Position numbers and translations under genes: made by a program
Shown here: piece by piece, positions 37,316 through 50,167 of the stretch
Layout: the number at the start of each line of letters is the position of its first letter
How positions within the stretch are numbered: the stretch's first letter is position 1
The notes under the pieces: generated by a model
Told to the model about the DNA's origin: nothing
The model's input: only the letters and a program-made list of their open reading frames with translations
The model's database searches: none
NCBI GenBank assembly: GCA_019689975.1
Contig: JADGGK010000011.1
Span: 1 to 59,218 of the forward strand
Length of the DNA: 59,218 bases
DNA from: Pseudolabrys sp.
GTDB lineage: Bacteria > Pseudomonadota > Alphaproteobacteria > Rhizobiales > Xanthobacteraceae
Direction: 5' to 3'

Positions 37316-38158
37316 CTAATCGATCATTTCGACCTGTTCAGGACTGTCCACCTCGATCAGCGGGCCGGCTCTCAGATCGAGCCAACCGCGTACCCGCACA
37401 CGCCGGTTTTTGAGTGTGGCAAGCGCAAGACCGGCGGCGATGAAGTTGCGCTCCCCGCGCGAGGGAATCAACACGGAGAAATCGCGCGCCCAGCGGTCCC
37501 CAAAATTCAAATATATAGTGGTTCCGCTTCGGCGAACCGACAAGATCTGGCCCTCGACCAGTACGAAGCGGCCCACGAGAGCCTGCAGCCGCGCCAGGTC
37601 ATCGGCCGCGAGCGGCGCGAAACTTGGGTCTGCCCAGATCCCGCGGCCTTCGCCGCGGGCCCGCGCCTCGGCGGTGAGCAAGGCGGCTGCGCAGGCCTGA
37701 TCGCCAACATGTGCGGCAACCCGTGCGGCACCATTGGCAATGAGCCGATATTGCAGCGTTTCCGGATCATCGCCGGCATAGGCGAAAGCAACGATTCGTC
37801 CGTACCGATCTCGCGCGGCGCCGAGCGGCGCGAGCTTCAGCGCGCGTTTTTGCACCAGCTCCGCGAGAATTTCACGGCTTGCCGACGTGATCTCGATCGC
37901 CGCGAGGCGCAGTTCGTGACCGTCATCGAGCACAAGCGTGCGGCCGTCGCGCACCGCCTCCACCTGCGCGCTGCCAACGGCGACAGGCCTGCAGACCGCT
38001 TGCGCGTCGCCGCGTGTGGGATGGGTCGCCAAGCACGCGGCAAGGACAAGGATGACGGCCCATGTGCGCGCGGAATCGACATTAGGTGATCCTTCGCCAG
38101 CGAAGCTCGAGCTGTTTTGACTACGCCGCCGTGATGGAGCGGCATTTTCGTGACCCAT
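37316..38158 (-). CDS. Thermonuclease (SNase)-like protein with altered catalytic residues
   Basis: A 280-residue protein from the ATG at 38158, which has GGAAA 7 nt upstream. A hydrophobic stretch at about 33-47 suggests export. The region 63-160 follows the staphylococcal nuclease pattern, but the key acids look changed: DGDT is DGRT (Asp to Arg at 73), RLxGxDxPE is RLAAIEITS (Asp to Glu at 89, Glu to Ser at 92), while Arg84 is kept. A C-terminal domain (ARDFSVLIPSRGERNF) follows. It is likely a binding protein rather than an active nuclease. It ends 4 bp before the M48 start, so the two are probably co-transcribed. Confidence 0.7.
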   Translation of the reverse strand: MGHENAAPSRRRSQNSSSFAGEGSPNVDSARTWAVILVLAACLATHPTRGDAQAVCRPVAVGSAQVEAVRDGRTLVLDDGHELRLAAIEITSASREILAELVQKRALKLAPLGAARDRYGRIVAFAYAGDDPETLQYRLIANGAARVAAHVGDQACAAALLTAEARARGEGRGIWADPSFAPLAADDLARLQALVGRFVLVEGQILSVRRSGTTIYLNFGDRWARDFSVLIPSRGERNFIAAGLALATLKNRRVRVRGWLDLRAGPLIEVDSPEQVEMID

Positions 38159-38342
38159 GGCCGTTTCCGCGAACCGGATCTCCTTTGCCGGGCCGCATGA
38201 CCGCCCCGCCGGTGCTGTCCGGCGGACGAGGCAATGCCGCCCGGCAGAGGACGCTTCCCGGGGTGGTTTTTTCGCTCGCCGGTCCCCGCGACCCGGCATC
38301 GGGACTTGACGGGAACCAACGACTGAGTCCATCCACGCGTGC

Positions 38343-38348
38343 TATAAT
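38343..38348 (+). promoter_or_regulatory. TATAAT -10 box before tRNA-Arg
   Basis: A perfect TATAAT lies 33 bp before the tRNA 5' end. The -35 region at the right distance is weak; a TTGACG is present but 31 nt away. Confidence 0.45.
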
Positions 38349-38381
38349 AACTTTGTCAACAACTCCGCGCGCCGCCGCGCT

Positions 38382-38458
38382 GGTCCCGTAGCTCAGCTGG
38401 ATAGAGCAGCGGTTTCCTAAACCGAAGGTCACAGGTTCGACTCCTGTCGGGACCACCA
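38382..38458 (+). tRNA. tRNA-Arg (anticodon CCT)
   Basis: A 77-nt cloverleaf. The acceptor stem GGTCCCG (38382) pairs with CGGGACC (38448), followed by A and an encoded CCA. The D arm is GCTCAGCTGGATAGAGC, the anticodon loop TTCCTAA with CCT in the middle, and the T arm ACAGG-TTCGACT-CCTGT. It reads AGG codons. No duplicated 3' fragment of the gene was noticed elsewhere in the window. Confidence 0.95.
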
Positions 38459-38725
38459 GCGCCGCACACTTGAAGCGGAAGGCTCGGCCAATTGGCGTCA
38501 TGATGTGGTGGGCTCGCAGGCGGTCGGATACCATCCCAAGATACGGCGACATGGAATCCGTTTCTCGGTCACGAAGACGAGCGCGGTGAACGGCGCATGT
38601 CGGGGCTGGTTGAACATATACGCCGTGCATTTATTTTTATTTGCGCTCGCCAACCCGATCGCTGCACCGGGGGCGGCCGCCAATGCCGGCCTGCAATCGT
38701 CGAGCGTCACGCCGCGCCGCCGGTG

Positions 38726-40786
<2,061 letters not shown>

Positions 40787-40793
40787 GTTTCGG

Positions 40794-42944
40794 TCAGGTC
40801 CCAGGAACGAGATAGAGGGCAGCAAGGGGTGGAACGACAATGCGGATCTCCGGCCCATCGCGACCCGTTACGGCTGAAACGGAGCCTCCGTTTCCCACGT
40901 TACTGCCGCCGTAAACGGCCGCATCGGAATTGAGCACCTCTCGCCAGATGCCGGTCGACGGCACCGGCACGCGGTAGTCGTGTAGAACCTGCGGTGTGAA
41001 GTTGACGACGATCACGCAACGCTCGCTCGCGGAATTTCCTTTGCGCAGCCACGCAAACGTCGAATTGTCGGCGTCGTTGGCTACCAGCCATTCGAAGCCG
41101 GCCGGTTCGCAATCGAGCGCGTGCAGGGCCGGCGTCGTGCGATAAATCCGGTTGAGATCGCGCACCAATCTCTGCACGCCCGCATTTGGTTCGCGCAGCG
41201 TCAAGTGCCAAGGCAATGAGACGTCGTGGTTCCATTCGCTATCCTGGGCGAATTCCTGGCCCATGAACATGAGCTTCTTGCCTGGATGACCAAACATGAA
41301 GGCGTAGTAGGCGCGCAGATTCGCGTAGCGTTGCCATTCGTCGCCAGGCATGCGGCCGAGGATCGAACGTTTGCCGTGTACGACCTCGTCATGCGACAGC
41401 GGCAGAATGAAATTCTCGGAAAAAGCATAATGCAGTCCGAACAGGATGTTACCGTGATGGTGACGGCGATAGATCGGATCCTTGGACATATAGTCCAAGG
41501 TGTCGTGCATCCATCCCATGTTCCATTTGTAACCGAAGCCGAGTCCGCCCCAGTCGACGGGACGCGACACCTGCGGCCATGCCGTTGATTCTTCGGCGGC
41601 CGTCGTCGCGTGCGGGAAGTGCTTGAATATTTCGGTATTAATCCGGCGCAGAAAGGAGATCGCCTCGATGTTCTCGCGTCCGCCGTATTTGTTCGGTATC
41701 CAGGCGCCCTCGGGACGGCTGTAATCGAGATAAAGCATGGATGCAACGGCGTCGACGCGAAGACCGTCGACGCCATAACGATCGAGCCAGTAAAGCGCGT
41801 TCGCCAGCAGGAAGTTGGCGACCTCGAGGCGACCGTAATTGTAGATCAATGTCCCCCAGTCGAGGTGACGTCCCTGGCGCGGATCTTCATGCTCGTAAAG
41901 CGCGGTGCCGTCGAAGCGCGCAAGCCCATGCGGATCATCCGGGAAATGGCCCGGGACCCAGTCGAGTAGCACGCCAAGTCCAGCCTTGTGCAGCGAGTCG
42001 ATCAAATACGCGAAATCGGCCGGGGTACCGAACCGGCTGGTGGGAGCGAACAGTCCGGTCGGCTGATAGCCCCAAGATCCGTCGAAGGGGTGCTCCATCA
42101 CGGGTAACAATTCGACATGAGTGAAACCCATTTCGACAGCATAAGCCGGCAGCAATTCCGCCATCTCACGGTATGTCAACCAATGTTCGCCATGATCGCC
42201 TTTCTTACGCCAGGAACCAAGATGCACCTCGTAAATCGAGATTGGTGCATCGCGCGAGTTGACGCTTGGCGGCGCGAGGCTCGGGCGCGGGATCGCGTTG
42301 ATGTCGACAACAACCGACGCCGTGGCCGGACGCATCTCCGCACCAAATGCAACAGGATCGGCCCGGAGCGGAAGAAGCTCGCCCGAGTGCGCGACGATCT
42401 CGTATTTGTATTTTTCGCCGGCGCCGACTCCTGGGACGAAGATCTCCCAGTAGCCGTTGCCGCGCACGCGCATGGCGTGGCGTCGCCCATCCCATCGGTT
42501 AAAGTCGCCGACGACACTGACGCGCCGCGCATTCGGTGCCCATACGACGAAGGCAACACCACTGACACCTTCCATCGTTATCGGATGAGCGCCCAGCTTG
42601 TCGTAAAGGCGCAGATGATTGCCCTCACCGAGGAGATGAAGATCATAGTCCGACAGCACGGGAGGGAAACGATAGGGATCGTCGAATTCGACTTCGCTGT
42701 CGCCGAACCGGGCGCGCAGGCGGTAGGCGCATGGTCCCTCGAGCGGTCCGGCAAATAGCCCTGCCGCATCGATGCAATCGAGTTCGCGCTCGCCGTTGGC
42801 GCATATGGCGATGACTTGGCGGGCATCCGGGAGAAAAACGCGCAGGATGACGCGACCGTTATCGTCGTGCGGGCCGAGATAGCTGAACGGATCGGCGTGG
42901 CGGCCAGCGATGATTTCGCGCGCAACAGGCGAAAGGTCGCTCAT
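40794..42944 (-). CDS. glgB: 1,4-alpha-glucan branching enzyme GlgB
   Basis: GlgB introduces alpha-1,6 branches into the linear glucan. The protein has 716 residues from the ATG at 42944. An N1 module and CBM48 (about 120-215) precede the barrel, with [10 protein letters not shown] (326-335), [18 protein letters not shown] carrying nucleophile Asp398, AAEESTAWP with Glu451 and [12 protein letters not shown]. The full-length, two-module N-terminus is the proteobacterial form. Its start overlaps the treS-mak stop by 4 bp (ATGA), indicating coupled expression with the maltose 1-phosphate branch of glucan synthesis. Confidence 0.97.
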   Translation of the reverse strand: MSDLSPVAREIIAGRHADPFSYLGPHDDNGRVILRVFLPDARQVIAICANGERELDCIDAAGLFAGPLEGPCAYRLRARFGDSEVEFDDPYRFPPVLSDYDLHLLGEGNHLRLYDKLGAHPITMEGVSGVAFVVWAPNARRVSVVGDFNRWDGRRHAMRVRGNGYWEIFVPGVGAGEKYKYEIVAHSGELLPLRADPVAFGAEMRPATASVVVDINAIPRPSLAPPSVNSRDAPISIYEVHLGSWRKKGDHGEHWLTYREMAELLPAYAVEMGFTHVELLPVMEHPFDGSWGYQPTGLFAPTSRFGTPADFAYLIDSLHKAGLGVLLDWVPGHFPDDPHGLARFDGTALYEHEDPRQGRHLDWGTLIYNYGRLEVANFLLANALYWLDRYGVDGLRVDAVASMLYLDYSRPEGAWIPNKYGGRENIEAISFLRRINTEIFKHFPHATTAAEESTAWPQVSRPVDWGGLGFGYKWNMGWMHDTLDYMSKDPIYRRHHHGNILFGLHYAFSENFILPLSHDEVVHGKRSILGRMPGDEWQRYANLRAYYAFMFGHPGKKLMFMGQEFAQDSEWNHDVSLPWHLTLREPNAGVQRLVRDLNRIYRTTPALHALDCEPAGFEWLVANDADNSTFAWLRKGNSASERCVIVVNFTPQVLHDYRVPVPSTGIWREVLNSDAAVYGGSNVGNGGSVSAVTGRDGPEIRIVVPPLAALYLVPGT

Positions 42945-45900
42945 GCGGTCGCAGTCCTCCGCCGCGCGAGGATACGCAGCGTCGCCTCCATCGGAATGTG
43001 CGCCCATGCGGGGCGATTATTGATCTCGTATTCGATTTCGTAGAGTGCTTTTTCAAGCAGGAAAATATCGAGCAGCGCTCGCGTCTGCGTGGCGTCGGAC
43101 GGCCACAAGGGGCTGTCGCCGAGGGTGTCGCGGTAGCTTTCCCAGTAAGCCGCGCCCAGCCGCTCAATGAAACCGCGCAGGCGAGCCTCGAGGGGCACGC
43201 GATCCTCCGGCTTGAGGTCCGGCGCGCGGTCGATTGCCGCGCTTGCCGCGTAGTCGATGGAACGAAGCAGGCCGGCGACATCGCGCGCCGCCGGCGCCTT
43301 GGCGCGTCTCTCTTCCAACGAGCGGCGCGGTTCGCCCTCAAAATCAATAATGTAGGCGTCGTCTTTGGCGATCAGGACCTGGCCGAGATGAAAATCGCCA
43401 TGATTGCGGATCTTCAGTCCGTCGAAGCGCATGCTGCGATCGGCCTCGATGAGATTCTCGATCGCCGTACGCTGGTCGAGCAACCGCTGCGCGCTCCCCG
43501 CCGCAGCGTCGCTGAGGTCCGGCCGCCGCTCAAGGAGGCCGAACAGAAACCGTGCGCGAGCCAGACGCGCATCGGTCCAGCGCGACACGTCGTCGGGCGT
43601 TATGGGCTCGGGCGCGAAGTCGGGGAGGGATTGATTGGATGCCAGCGCACAATGCATTTCCGCCGTGCGACGACCGATCTGCCGCATGCGCTGAAGCATG
43701 GCGGCGATCTCCACCGTATCGGGAACAGAGCCCGTCGCGAGCAGGCGCAGTTCTTCGACCAGTCGGTCAAGCCCGGCTCCGGTGATGCTCCATGCGTCCC
43801 CCTGGTTTTCGATAAAGGCGTGGACAACGGCGAGCGCGCTGCGATTTTCGCCTTCCACCAGCTCGAGACTGCCGAGCAGCGCCGGAGCATTGGGAAAACG
43901 GGCAATATCGGTGAGGAAGCGCCCCATCTCGATTTCCGGATGGATGCCGGCGCCGATGCGGCGTAACACCTTGATGACGTATTGGCCGTTGACGATCACG
44001 CTCGTATTGGATTGCTCGCGATCAATAGCGGTGATCGTCTTGATCTCCGGTAATGGGCGCGCGGCATATGCCGCGCTGGGACGGAATTCGAGCCATTGCG
44101 AATCCTTGCCGACGGTTTCGCCGGCATGGATCTTGGTCAAAAGCGCCGTGATGAATTCCGGCTCAGCGGCGGCGTCGAGAAGGGTTCCTTCCCGCGCGCC
44201 GCGACGCACGGCGCAGAGTACAGTTGCGGCCCCGTGATCGATGTTCGTGTAGCGCATCCATCGGATCGTCAGCGGCAGGAAATAGCGGCTGATCTGATTC
44301 GCGCTTTTCAAGTCAACGATGACCGCGGCAAAACGATCGTCGGCATGTTCGATGCGGATGACCGTCGAAACACTGGCCGAAAACGGACGCTCGGCCTTGT
44401 CCGCGAACCAGCGTCGGTCGGGCATGAAACTTGGCAGCACGTCGTTTTCAAAAGTGCGGCGGGTCCAGCTCGAAATCGCATCCTCCCAGTTGTTGCCGAG
44501 TACGAGCGTGGCAATGTCACGCGGCAAGATCTTTTCCGGCTCCTGGATGGCGTCTGCACGAAGCAGGAACCAGAAGAAGCCATAGGGCGGAAGCGTGATC
44601 AGGTAAGGCAGATCGCCGATGCGCGGGAAGCGCGTACGCCCAAGCATTTCCTGCGGAACGCGGCCTTTCCAAGGGCTGAGATCGAGCTCGACCGCCTGGG
44701 CCGCACGCGAGAGATTGGCAACGCAAAGAATGGCTTCGTCACCGAGCTGGCGCACATAGGCCAGCACGGTTCGGTTGGCCGGACGGATGAAGGTGAGGGA
44801 GCCGCGGCCAAAAACCTTGGTCGACTTGCGCACCGCGATGAGCCGCTTCATCCAGCTCAGCAACGAGGACAACGATCGCGACTGAGCTTCGACATTCACA
44901 GCAGTATAGCCGTAGACCGGGTCCATGATCGGTGGCAAATAGAGCTGCGCCGGATCTGCGCGCGAGAAGCCGCCGTTGCGGTCTGGCGTCCATTGCATGG
45001 GCGTACGTACGCTGTTGCGATCGCCGAGATAGATGTTATCGCCCATGCCGATCTCATCACCGTAATAAATGATCGGTGTGCCCGGCATTGACATCAGAAT
45101 CGAATTCATGAGCTCAATCTTGCGACGATCATTGTCCATAAGCGGCGCAAGACGTCTTCGGATACCGAGATTGATGCGTGCCCGCGGGTCGGACGCATAT
45201 GTGGACCACAGATAATCCCGCTCGACGTCGGTAACCATCTCCAACGTCAGTTCGTCGTGATTGCGCAAGAACATTGCCCATTGGCAGTTTGACGGTATCT
45301 CGGGCGTCTGCCGCATGATGTCGGTGATCGGCAGGCGATCTTCCTGGGCGATAGCCATGTAAATGCGCGGCATCAGCGGGAAGTGATAGGCCATGTGGCA
45401 TTCGTCGCCATCTCCGAAATAGGCCTGGACGTCCTCGGGCCATTGATTGGCTTCCGCGAGCAGCACCTTGTTGGGCGCGTATGCATCAAGTTCGCGCCGC
45501 AAACGCTTGAGCACCGCGTGCGTCTCGGGAAGATTCTCATTGCTGGTGCCTTCGCGCTCGCAGAGATAGGGCACCGCGTCGAGACGGAATCCATCGACGC
45601 CCGTATCGAGCCAGCGCTTCATCACCTGGACGACAGCACGCACCACGCGAGGATTGTCATAGTTCAAATCAGGTTGATGGGAAAAGAAACGATGCCAGTA
45701 ATAGGCGCCCGCTTCGTCGTCCCACGCCCAGTTAGATTTCTCGGTATCGGTGAAAATGATGCGTGTGCCCGCATATTTGTGGTCATTGTCGCTCCAGACA
45801 TACCAATTGCGTGCGCTCGAACCTTTGGGGCTGCGTTTGGCGCGCTTGAACCACGGATGCTGGTCCGAGGTATGATTGATAACGAGTTCGGTGATCACGC

Positions 45901-46222
45901 GGAGCCCGCGGCGCTTGGCCTCCTGCATGAAGCGCCGGAAATCGCGCATGGTACCGAACGCGGGATTTACGTCGCCATAATCCGAGATGTCGTAGCCGTC
46001 ATCACGTCCCGGGCTGGGATAGAAAGGCAGCAGCCAAAGACAGGTGACACCGAGATCGCGCAGATAGTCGAGCCGCTCGGTGAGCCCTACGAAGTCTCCG
46101 ATTCCGTCGCTGTTGGAATCCTGAAACGCCTTGACATGCAGTTGGTAGATGACCGCGTCCTTGAACCACAGCTCGTCGTCCGCGGTTTTGTGCTCCTGGA
46201 TGGCAGTGGGCATTATATTCAT
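42941..46222 (-). CDS. treS: Trehalose synthase fused to maltokinase (TreS-Mak)
   Basis: A 1093-residue bifunctional protein. Residues 1 to about 560 are GH13 trehalose synthase, interconverting trehalose and maltose: [25 protein letters not shown] with Asp215, [11 protein letters not shown] with Glu257 and FLRNHDEL with Asp323. From about 570 it is a maltokinase (Pep2-like) with the kinase loop HGDFHLGQ at 941-948 and [10 protein letters not shown] after it. The fusion thus makes maltose 1-phosphate from trehalose and ATP, the substrate of GlgE. It starts 7 bp after glgE and overlaps glgB. Separate enzymes are used in mycobacteria; fusions are known in proteobacteria. Confidence 0.95.
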   Translation of the reverse strand: MNIMPTAIQEHKTADDELWFKDAVIYQLHVKAFQDSNSDGIGDFVGLTERLDYLRDLGVTCLWLLPFYPSPGRDDGYDISDYGDVNPAFGTMRDFRRFMQEAKRRGLRVITELVINHTSDQHPWFKRAKRSPKGSSARNWYVWSDNDHKYAGTRIIFTDTEKSNWAWDDEAGAYYWHRFFSHQPDLNYDNPRVVRAVVQVMKRWLDTGVDGFRLDAVPYLCEREGTSNENLPETHAVLKRLRRELDAYAPNKVLLAEANQWPEDVQAYFGDGDECHMAYHFPLMPRIYMAIAQEDRLPITDIMRQTPEIPSNCQWAMFLRNHDELTLEMVTDVERDYLWSTYASDPRARINLGIRRRLAPLMDNDRRKIELMNSILMSMPGTPIIYYGDEIGMGDNIYLGDRNSVRTPMQWTPDRNGGFSRADPAQLYLPPIMDPVYGYTAVNVEAQSRSLSSLLSWMKRLIAVRKSTKVFGRGSLTFIRPANRTVLAYVRQLGDEAILCVANLSRAAQAVELDLSPWKGRVPQEMLGRTRFPRIGDLPYLITLPPYGFFWFLLRADAIQEPEKILPRDIATLVLGNNWEDAISSWTRRTFENDVLPSFMPDRRWFADKAERPFSASVSTVIRIEHADDRFAAVIVDLKSANQISRYFLPLTIRWMRYTNIDHGAATVLCAVRRGAREGTLLDAAAEPEFITALLTKIHAGETVGKDSQWLEFRPSAAYAARPLPEIKTITAIDREQSNTSVIVNGQYVIKVLRRIGAGIHPEIEMGRFLTDIARFPNAPALLGSLELVEGENRSALAVVHAFIENQGDAWSITGAGLDRLVEELRLLATGSVPDTVEIAAMLQRMRQIGRRTAEMHCALASNQSLPDFAPEPITPDDVSRWTDARLARARFLFGLLERRPDLSDAAAGSAQRLLDQRTAIENLIEADRSMRFDGLKIRNHGDFHLGQVLIAKDDAYIIDFEGEPRRSLEERRAKAPAARDVAGLLRSIDYAASAAIDRAPDLKPEDRVPLEARLRGFIERLGAAYWESYRDTLGDSPLWPSDATQTRALLDIFLLEKALYEIEYEINNRPAWAHIPMEATLRILARRRTATA

Positions 46223-46229
46223 GGACGGC

Positions 46230-48254
46230 CTAACCTAGGCAGCGGAACAAGAGAGCAGGATCCTGTTCGGGATCGATTCGGAGCCGAACGCCGCCCCACT
46301 CGAGTTGACGACGTTCGCCGGTGACGAGGTTCTCGATCTCGCGTACCGGGCGGCGTGCGTCGGGCGGACCGATCATTTCATCCCCGAAATGCAACCAGAA
46401 TTCCCGTGCATCACGGGTAAGCGCGATGGCGCAGGCAACGGCATTGGTATGGTCCACCGATTGCTTGAGAAAGCCGATGACTCCCTGGTCGTCCACCGGC
46501 AGAAAACGCAGATTGACCGTTTGCAACAGCGCCGTGTTCTCGCGCCTAATCGCATTGAGGCGGCGCAGATAGTCCTTGATATTGCCGGGCTTGTTCCAAT
46601 CACGCACTTTGATTTCGTATTTCTCGGAATTCAGAAACTCTTCACGTCCGGGGATGGCTTCGTGCTCGAGCAACTCGAAGCCGTTGTAAATGCCGTAATT
46701 CGACGACAGCGTGGCCGCAAGCGCGGCACGCGATTTGAACACCCAGGCCTCGCCGCTCTGCAACTGGAAGGGTAGGATATCCGGCGTCGTTACGAAAAAG
46801 TTGGGTCGGAAATATTCGCGTTCGGGAAAGCCGGTGAGTTCGCTGAGATACGCTTGAATCTCGTTTTTTTCCGTACGCCAGGTGAAATACGTATAGGACT
46901 GGGTGAAGCCGAGCTTTGCCAGCACCTTCATCACCTTTGGCCGCGTGAAGGCCTCTGCCAGGAAAAGCACGTCGGGATGACGCAACTGAACCTCGTGGAT
47001 CAGCCATTCCCAGAATGGAAAAGGCTTGGTGTGCGGATTGTCGACCCGGAAAATCCGCACGCCCTGATCCACCCAGAACAGAACGATGTCGCGCCAAGCC
47101 TGCCACAGCGCGATGCGGTCGTCGCAATTGAAATCGGGGTTGACGATATCTTCGTACTTCTTTGGCGGATTTTCGGCAAATTTGATCGACCCATCAGGCC
47201 GGGTGCGGAACCATTGCGGGTGTTGTTTGAGCCAGGGATGGTCGGGAGAGCATTGCACCGCAAAGTCCAGTGCGACTTCCAGTCCATTTGCGTGGCACGC
47301 ATCGATCAAACGACGAAAATCGGCCAGCGTGCCAAGTTCCGGATGAATCGCCTCGTGGCCTCCCTGCTCACTGCCGATCGCGTAGAAGCTGCCCGGATCG
47401 TTCGGACCCGCTTGCAAGGAATTGTTCTTGCCTTTGCGGTTGGTGCGGCCGATCGGATGGATCGGTGTGAGATAAAGGACATCGAAACCGAGCGCTGCGA
47501 TTTCCGCTACGCGAGCGATGCAGTCGTCGAATGTGCCGTGTTTGCCGGGCACGCGTCCCTGACTCCTCGGCACCATCTCGTACCAAGCGCCGACGCGGGC
47601 CCGCGTACGGTCGGCCACCAGCGGAATAGCCCGGCTACGGGTCAGATCGGGCCGAGTCCCCGCCTTTTGCATGGCGGCTGCGAGCGCCTCGTCGAGCAAG
47701 ACCGCGGGGTCGTTATTGGCTGAAAAAGCGTCAACCGCGGCGGTCACGGTCCGGCGCGCCTCCTCTTCTTGCGGCATCAACTCGCTGAGCAGACGTTGCC
47801 CCTCGCGCGCTTCCAGGGCAACGTCCAGCCCCGCGTCGCGTTTGGCGAGGAAATCTCGTCGCCAGGTGGCGAACCAGTCGGTCCACGCCTCGATGGCAAA
47901 GACGTACCAGCCCGCTTGATCAGGCAGGAACCGGCCATGCCATCGGTCATTGTCATGAAGCCGCATCGGCTCGCGGCGCCATTCGTTGCTCGTTTCTGGT
48001 CGCCACAGCAGTGCCGCCGCAATGACATCATGACCGTCGCGGATGATATCAGCCCATACATCGACCGCCTCGCCGGCGATGCGCTTGACCGGATAGCGGC
48101 CGCCGTCGACGCACGGATAGATGTCTTCGATGCGGAAACGTGGCCCCGTCGGATCGGCAGGCGATGTGTCCCAGAGTTCCGTGCGCACCGCGGCATCGGT
48201 AGCGGGGGCTAAATAGGCTCTCATGCGGATACCCGAACGCTCCGCGTCGACCAT
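46230..48254 (-). CDS. glgE: Alpha-1,4-glucan:maltose-1-phosphate maltosyltransferase GlgE
   Basis: GlgE (GH13_3) extends alpha-1,4-glucan by maltosyl units from maltose 1-phosphate. The protein has 674 residues from the ATG at 48254. The signature RIEDIYPCVDGGRYPVKRI (41-59) is followed by the N-terminal sandwich and helical insert, then LTPIHPIGRTNRKGKNN, VALDFAVQCSPDHPW, IFRVDNPHTKPFPFWEW with nucleophile Asp405, and FLAEAFTRPKVM with acid Glu434. Start alternatives are a TTG at 48281 and an ATG at 48224; none has a strong ribosome site. It is first in the operon and divergent from malQ. Confidence 0.95.
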   Translation of the reverse strand: MVDAERSGIRMRAYLAPATDAAVRTELWDTSPADPTGPRFRIEDIYPCVDGGRYPVKRIAGEAVDVWADIIRDGHDVIAAALLWRPETSNEWRREPMRLHDNDRWHGRFLPDQAGWYVFAIEAWTDWFATWRRDFLAKRDAGLDVALEAREGQRLLSELMPQEEEARRTVTAAVDAFSANNDPAVLLDEALAAAMQKAGTRPDLTRSRAIPLVADRTRARVGAWYEMVPRSQGRVPGKHGTFDDCIARVAEIAALGFDVLYLTPIHPIGRTNRKGKNNSLQAGPNDPGSFYAIGSEQGGHEAIHPELGTLADFRRLIDACHANGLEVALDFAVQCSPDHPWLKQHPQWFRTRPDGSIKFAENPPKKYEDIVNPDFNCDDRIALWQAWRDIVLFWVDQGVRIFRVDNPHTKPFPFWEWLIHEVQLRHPDVLFLAEAFTRPKVMKVLAKLGFTQSYTYFTWRTEKNEIQAYLSELTGFPEREYFRPNFFVTTPDILPFQLQSGEAWVFKSRAALAATLSSNYGIYNGFELLEHEAIPGREEFLNSEKYEIKVRDWNKPGNIKDYLRRLNAIRRENTALLQTVNLRFLPVDDQGVIGFLKQSVDHTNAVACAIALTRDAREFWLHFGDEMIGPPDARRPVREIENLVTGERRQLEWGGVRLRIDPEQDPALLFRCLG

Positions 48255-48406
48255 GCTGGTTTGTCTTAATTTGGGCCTCAAGCCCGCAACAAGGAATCAC
48301 AACTCAATCCCTGGGAAAACCACAAAGATGGCCAAAGTTCCGCAAGCTTTGCCGCACCTCGTAGCCTGTCCGAGACACCCGCCCGCTTAGTGAAAAAGAC
48401 GCATTC
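48255..48406. promoter_or_regulatory. Divergent control region between glgE operon and malQ
   Basis: About 150 bp must carry promoters for both directions. On the minus strand TTGTTG and TTAAGA with 17 nt between form a weak promoter candidate for glgE. An imperfect inverted repeat (GGCCAAAG at 48330, CTTTGCC at 48347) lies near the middle. No operator can be assigned by sequence alone. Confidence 0.3.
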
Positions 48407-50167
48407 ATGAATGGGTTAGCCGAGGCCGCCAGCCGCTGGGCGATCGAGCCCGACTACGTCGATGTCTTCGGCCGTTGCCATCGCGCGAGTGCGGAAGCGC
48501 TTACGCGCCTGATCGAGGCGATGCGTATGGCGGGTATCGAGCCGCAACCCGTCGGGCCCGCCATCCGGCCGCTGGCCGCCTATCAGGGAGACGGACGCCG
48601 GTATTGGGCGCTCGCAGTCCAGCTCTATGCCGTGCATTCGCGCCGCAATTGGGGTATCGGCGACTTTACCGACCTTGCTTGCCTGGTTGATCTGGCCGCT
48701 ACGCACGGTGCGGCGGCCGTGGGTCTCAACCCGCTTCATGCCCTGTTCATCGACCGGCCCGAGCACGCGAGCCCCTATGCGCCCAATAGCAGGCTGTTTC
48801 TCAACCCAATTTATATCGACGTCGACGCTGTTCCAGAATTTCCCGGTCGTTCGTCACGATTGAACGCCGAGATAGCCGCGCTCCGTGCAACCCGTCGGAT
48901 AGCTTACGCTCGGGTTGCTGAAATAAAACTCGACGCATTGCGGCTGGCGCACCGGGCCTTCCGTGACCATGCCGGCAGCGCCCGCCGCGCCGATTTTGAC
49001 GCTTATCGCGCCGAACAAGGCGACCGCCTGTTGCGCTTCGCCTGCTTCGAGGTGTTGCGCCGGCGTTACGCGCCGGCCCCATGGTGGGATTGGCCGCTCC
49101 GCTGGCGGCATCCCGATCGCCGAGATTTGGAAGAATTCCGGCACATCGAAGACGAGGCCTGTGAATTTCATGAGTTTCTGCAATGGATCGCCGACCGCCA
49201 GATGGCCCGCTGCGCCGAGATTGCGCGTCGACGCGGCATGCCGATCGGTCTCTATACTGATCTTGCGATCGGGATCGATCCGCATGGTGCCGACGCTTGG
49301 AGTGAGCAGAAATCCATGCTGCATGCGGTAACGATCGGCGCACCGCCCGACGAGTTCAACCCTGCCGGACAGAATTGGGGGCTCCTCTATTTCAATCCGC
49401 ATGCATTGCCGAAGGACGATTTTGCGGCGATACGGCGGCTCATGCGCACGGCCATGCGGCATGCGGGGGCCGTTCGTCTCGACCACGTCCTCGGCCTAAA
49501 GCGCATATATATGATTCCTGCGGCCAGTTCGGCGCACGATGGCGCCTATGTGCGGTTTCCGTTTGCGGAACAGTTGCGGACGATTGTCGAGGAAAGTCGA
49601 CGCGCGCGCTGCATCGTGATTGGCGAGGATCTCGGCACTGTGCCGGATGATTTCCGCGCAACAGTCGCCCGCTGGGGATTGTGGTCCAGTCGGGTTATGT
49701 TGTTTGAACGCGAGCACGACGGACGATTCCGGCCGCCGAATGCTTATCCTGAGCGAGCGATCGCGAGTTTCGCGACGCATGATCTACCGCTTTACCGTAG
49801 TTGGATCACCGCACATGATCTACAACTCAAACAAGAATTGGGCCTTGATCCGGGAGAGAGCAGCGAGGCGCGTGTGCGCGCGCAACAATTCTTGCGCGAG
49901 GCCACGACGCAATATGCTCGCCGTTTTCACGAGGACGACGTTACGGCGATTGCCGCTTTCCTTGCCGCAACACCGTGCCGCCTTGTCGCAATATCAATGG
50001 AGGACGTTCTCGGTCTTTCTGATCCGATCAACATTCCGGGAACGACCGCTCAGTACCCGAATTGGCGACACAAACTGCCCGTGGCACTCGAAGATTTGGG
50101 CGATCATGATGGCTTGCGTCGCATTGCCGAGGTCTTCGCTCAGGCCGGCCGCGCGATCGCAGAGTAG
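48407..50167 (+). CDS. malQ: 4-alpha-glucanotransferase (amylomaltase) MalQ
   Basis: MalQ (GH77) shuffles alpha-1,4-glucan segments between maltodextrins, releasing glucose. The 586-residue protein has the GH77 motifs: RRNWGIGDFTDL early, the VRLDHVLGLKRIYMIP loop with nucleophile Asp359, GEDLGTVP with acid Glu407 and THDLPLYR with Asp459. It is shorter than the E. coli enzyme but similar to other amylomaltases. It is transcribed away from glgE, and its TAG directly abuts the glgP stop codon on the other strand. It would recycle short maltodextrins left by GlgP and GlgX. Confidence 0.94.
   Translation: MNGLAEAASRWAIEPDYVDVFGRCHRASAEALTRLIEAMRMAGIEPQPVGPAIRPLAAYQGDGRRYWALAVQLYAVHSRRNWGIGDFTDLACLVDLAATHGAAAVGLNPLHALFIDRPEHASPYAPNSRLFLNPIYIDVDAVPEFPGRSSRLNAEIAALRATRRIAYARVAEIKLDALRLAHRAFRDHAGSARRADFDAYRAEQGDRLLRFACFEVLRRRYAPAPWWDWPLRWRHPDRRDLEEFRHIEDEACEFHEFLQWIADRQMARCAEIARRRGMPIGLYTDLAIGIDPHGADAWSEQKSMLHAVTIGAPPDEFNPAGQNWGLLYFNPHALPKDDFAAIRRLMRTAMRHAGAVRLDHVLGLKRIYMIPAASSAHDGAYVRFPFAEQLRTIVEESRRARCIVIGEDLGTVPDDFRATVARWGLWSSRVMLFEREHDGRFRPPNAYPERAIASFATHDLPLYRSWITAHDLQLKQELGLDPGESSEARVRAQQFLREATTQYARRFHEDDVTAIAAFLAATPCRLVAISMEDVLGLSDPINIPGTTAQYPNWRHKLPVALEDLGDHDGLRRIAEVFAQAGRAIAE

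Noticed and set aside
49144-49520. Frames overlapping malQ on both strands
   Set aside because: The GH77 motifs are all in the malQ frame; the others are shadows.
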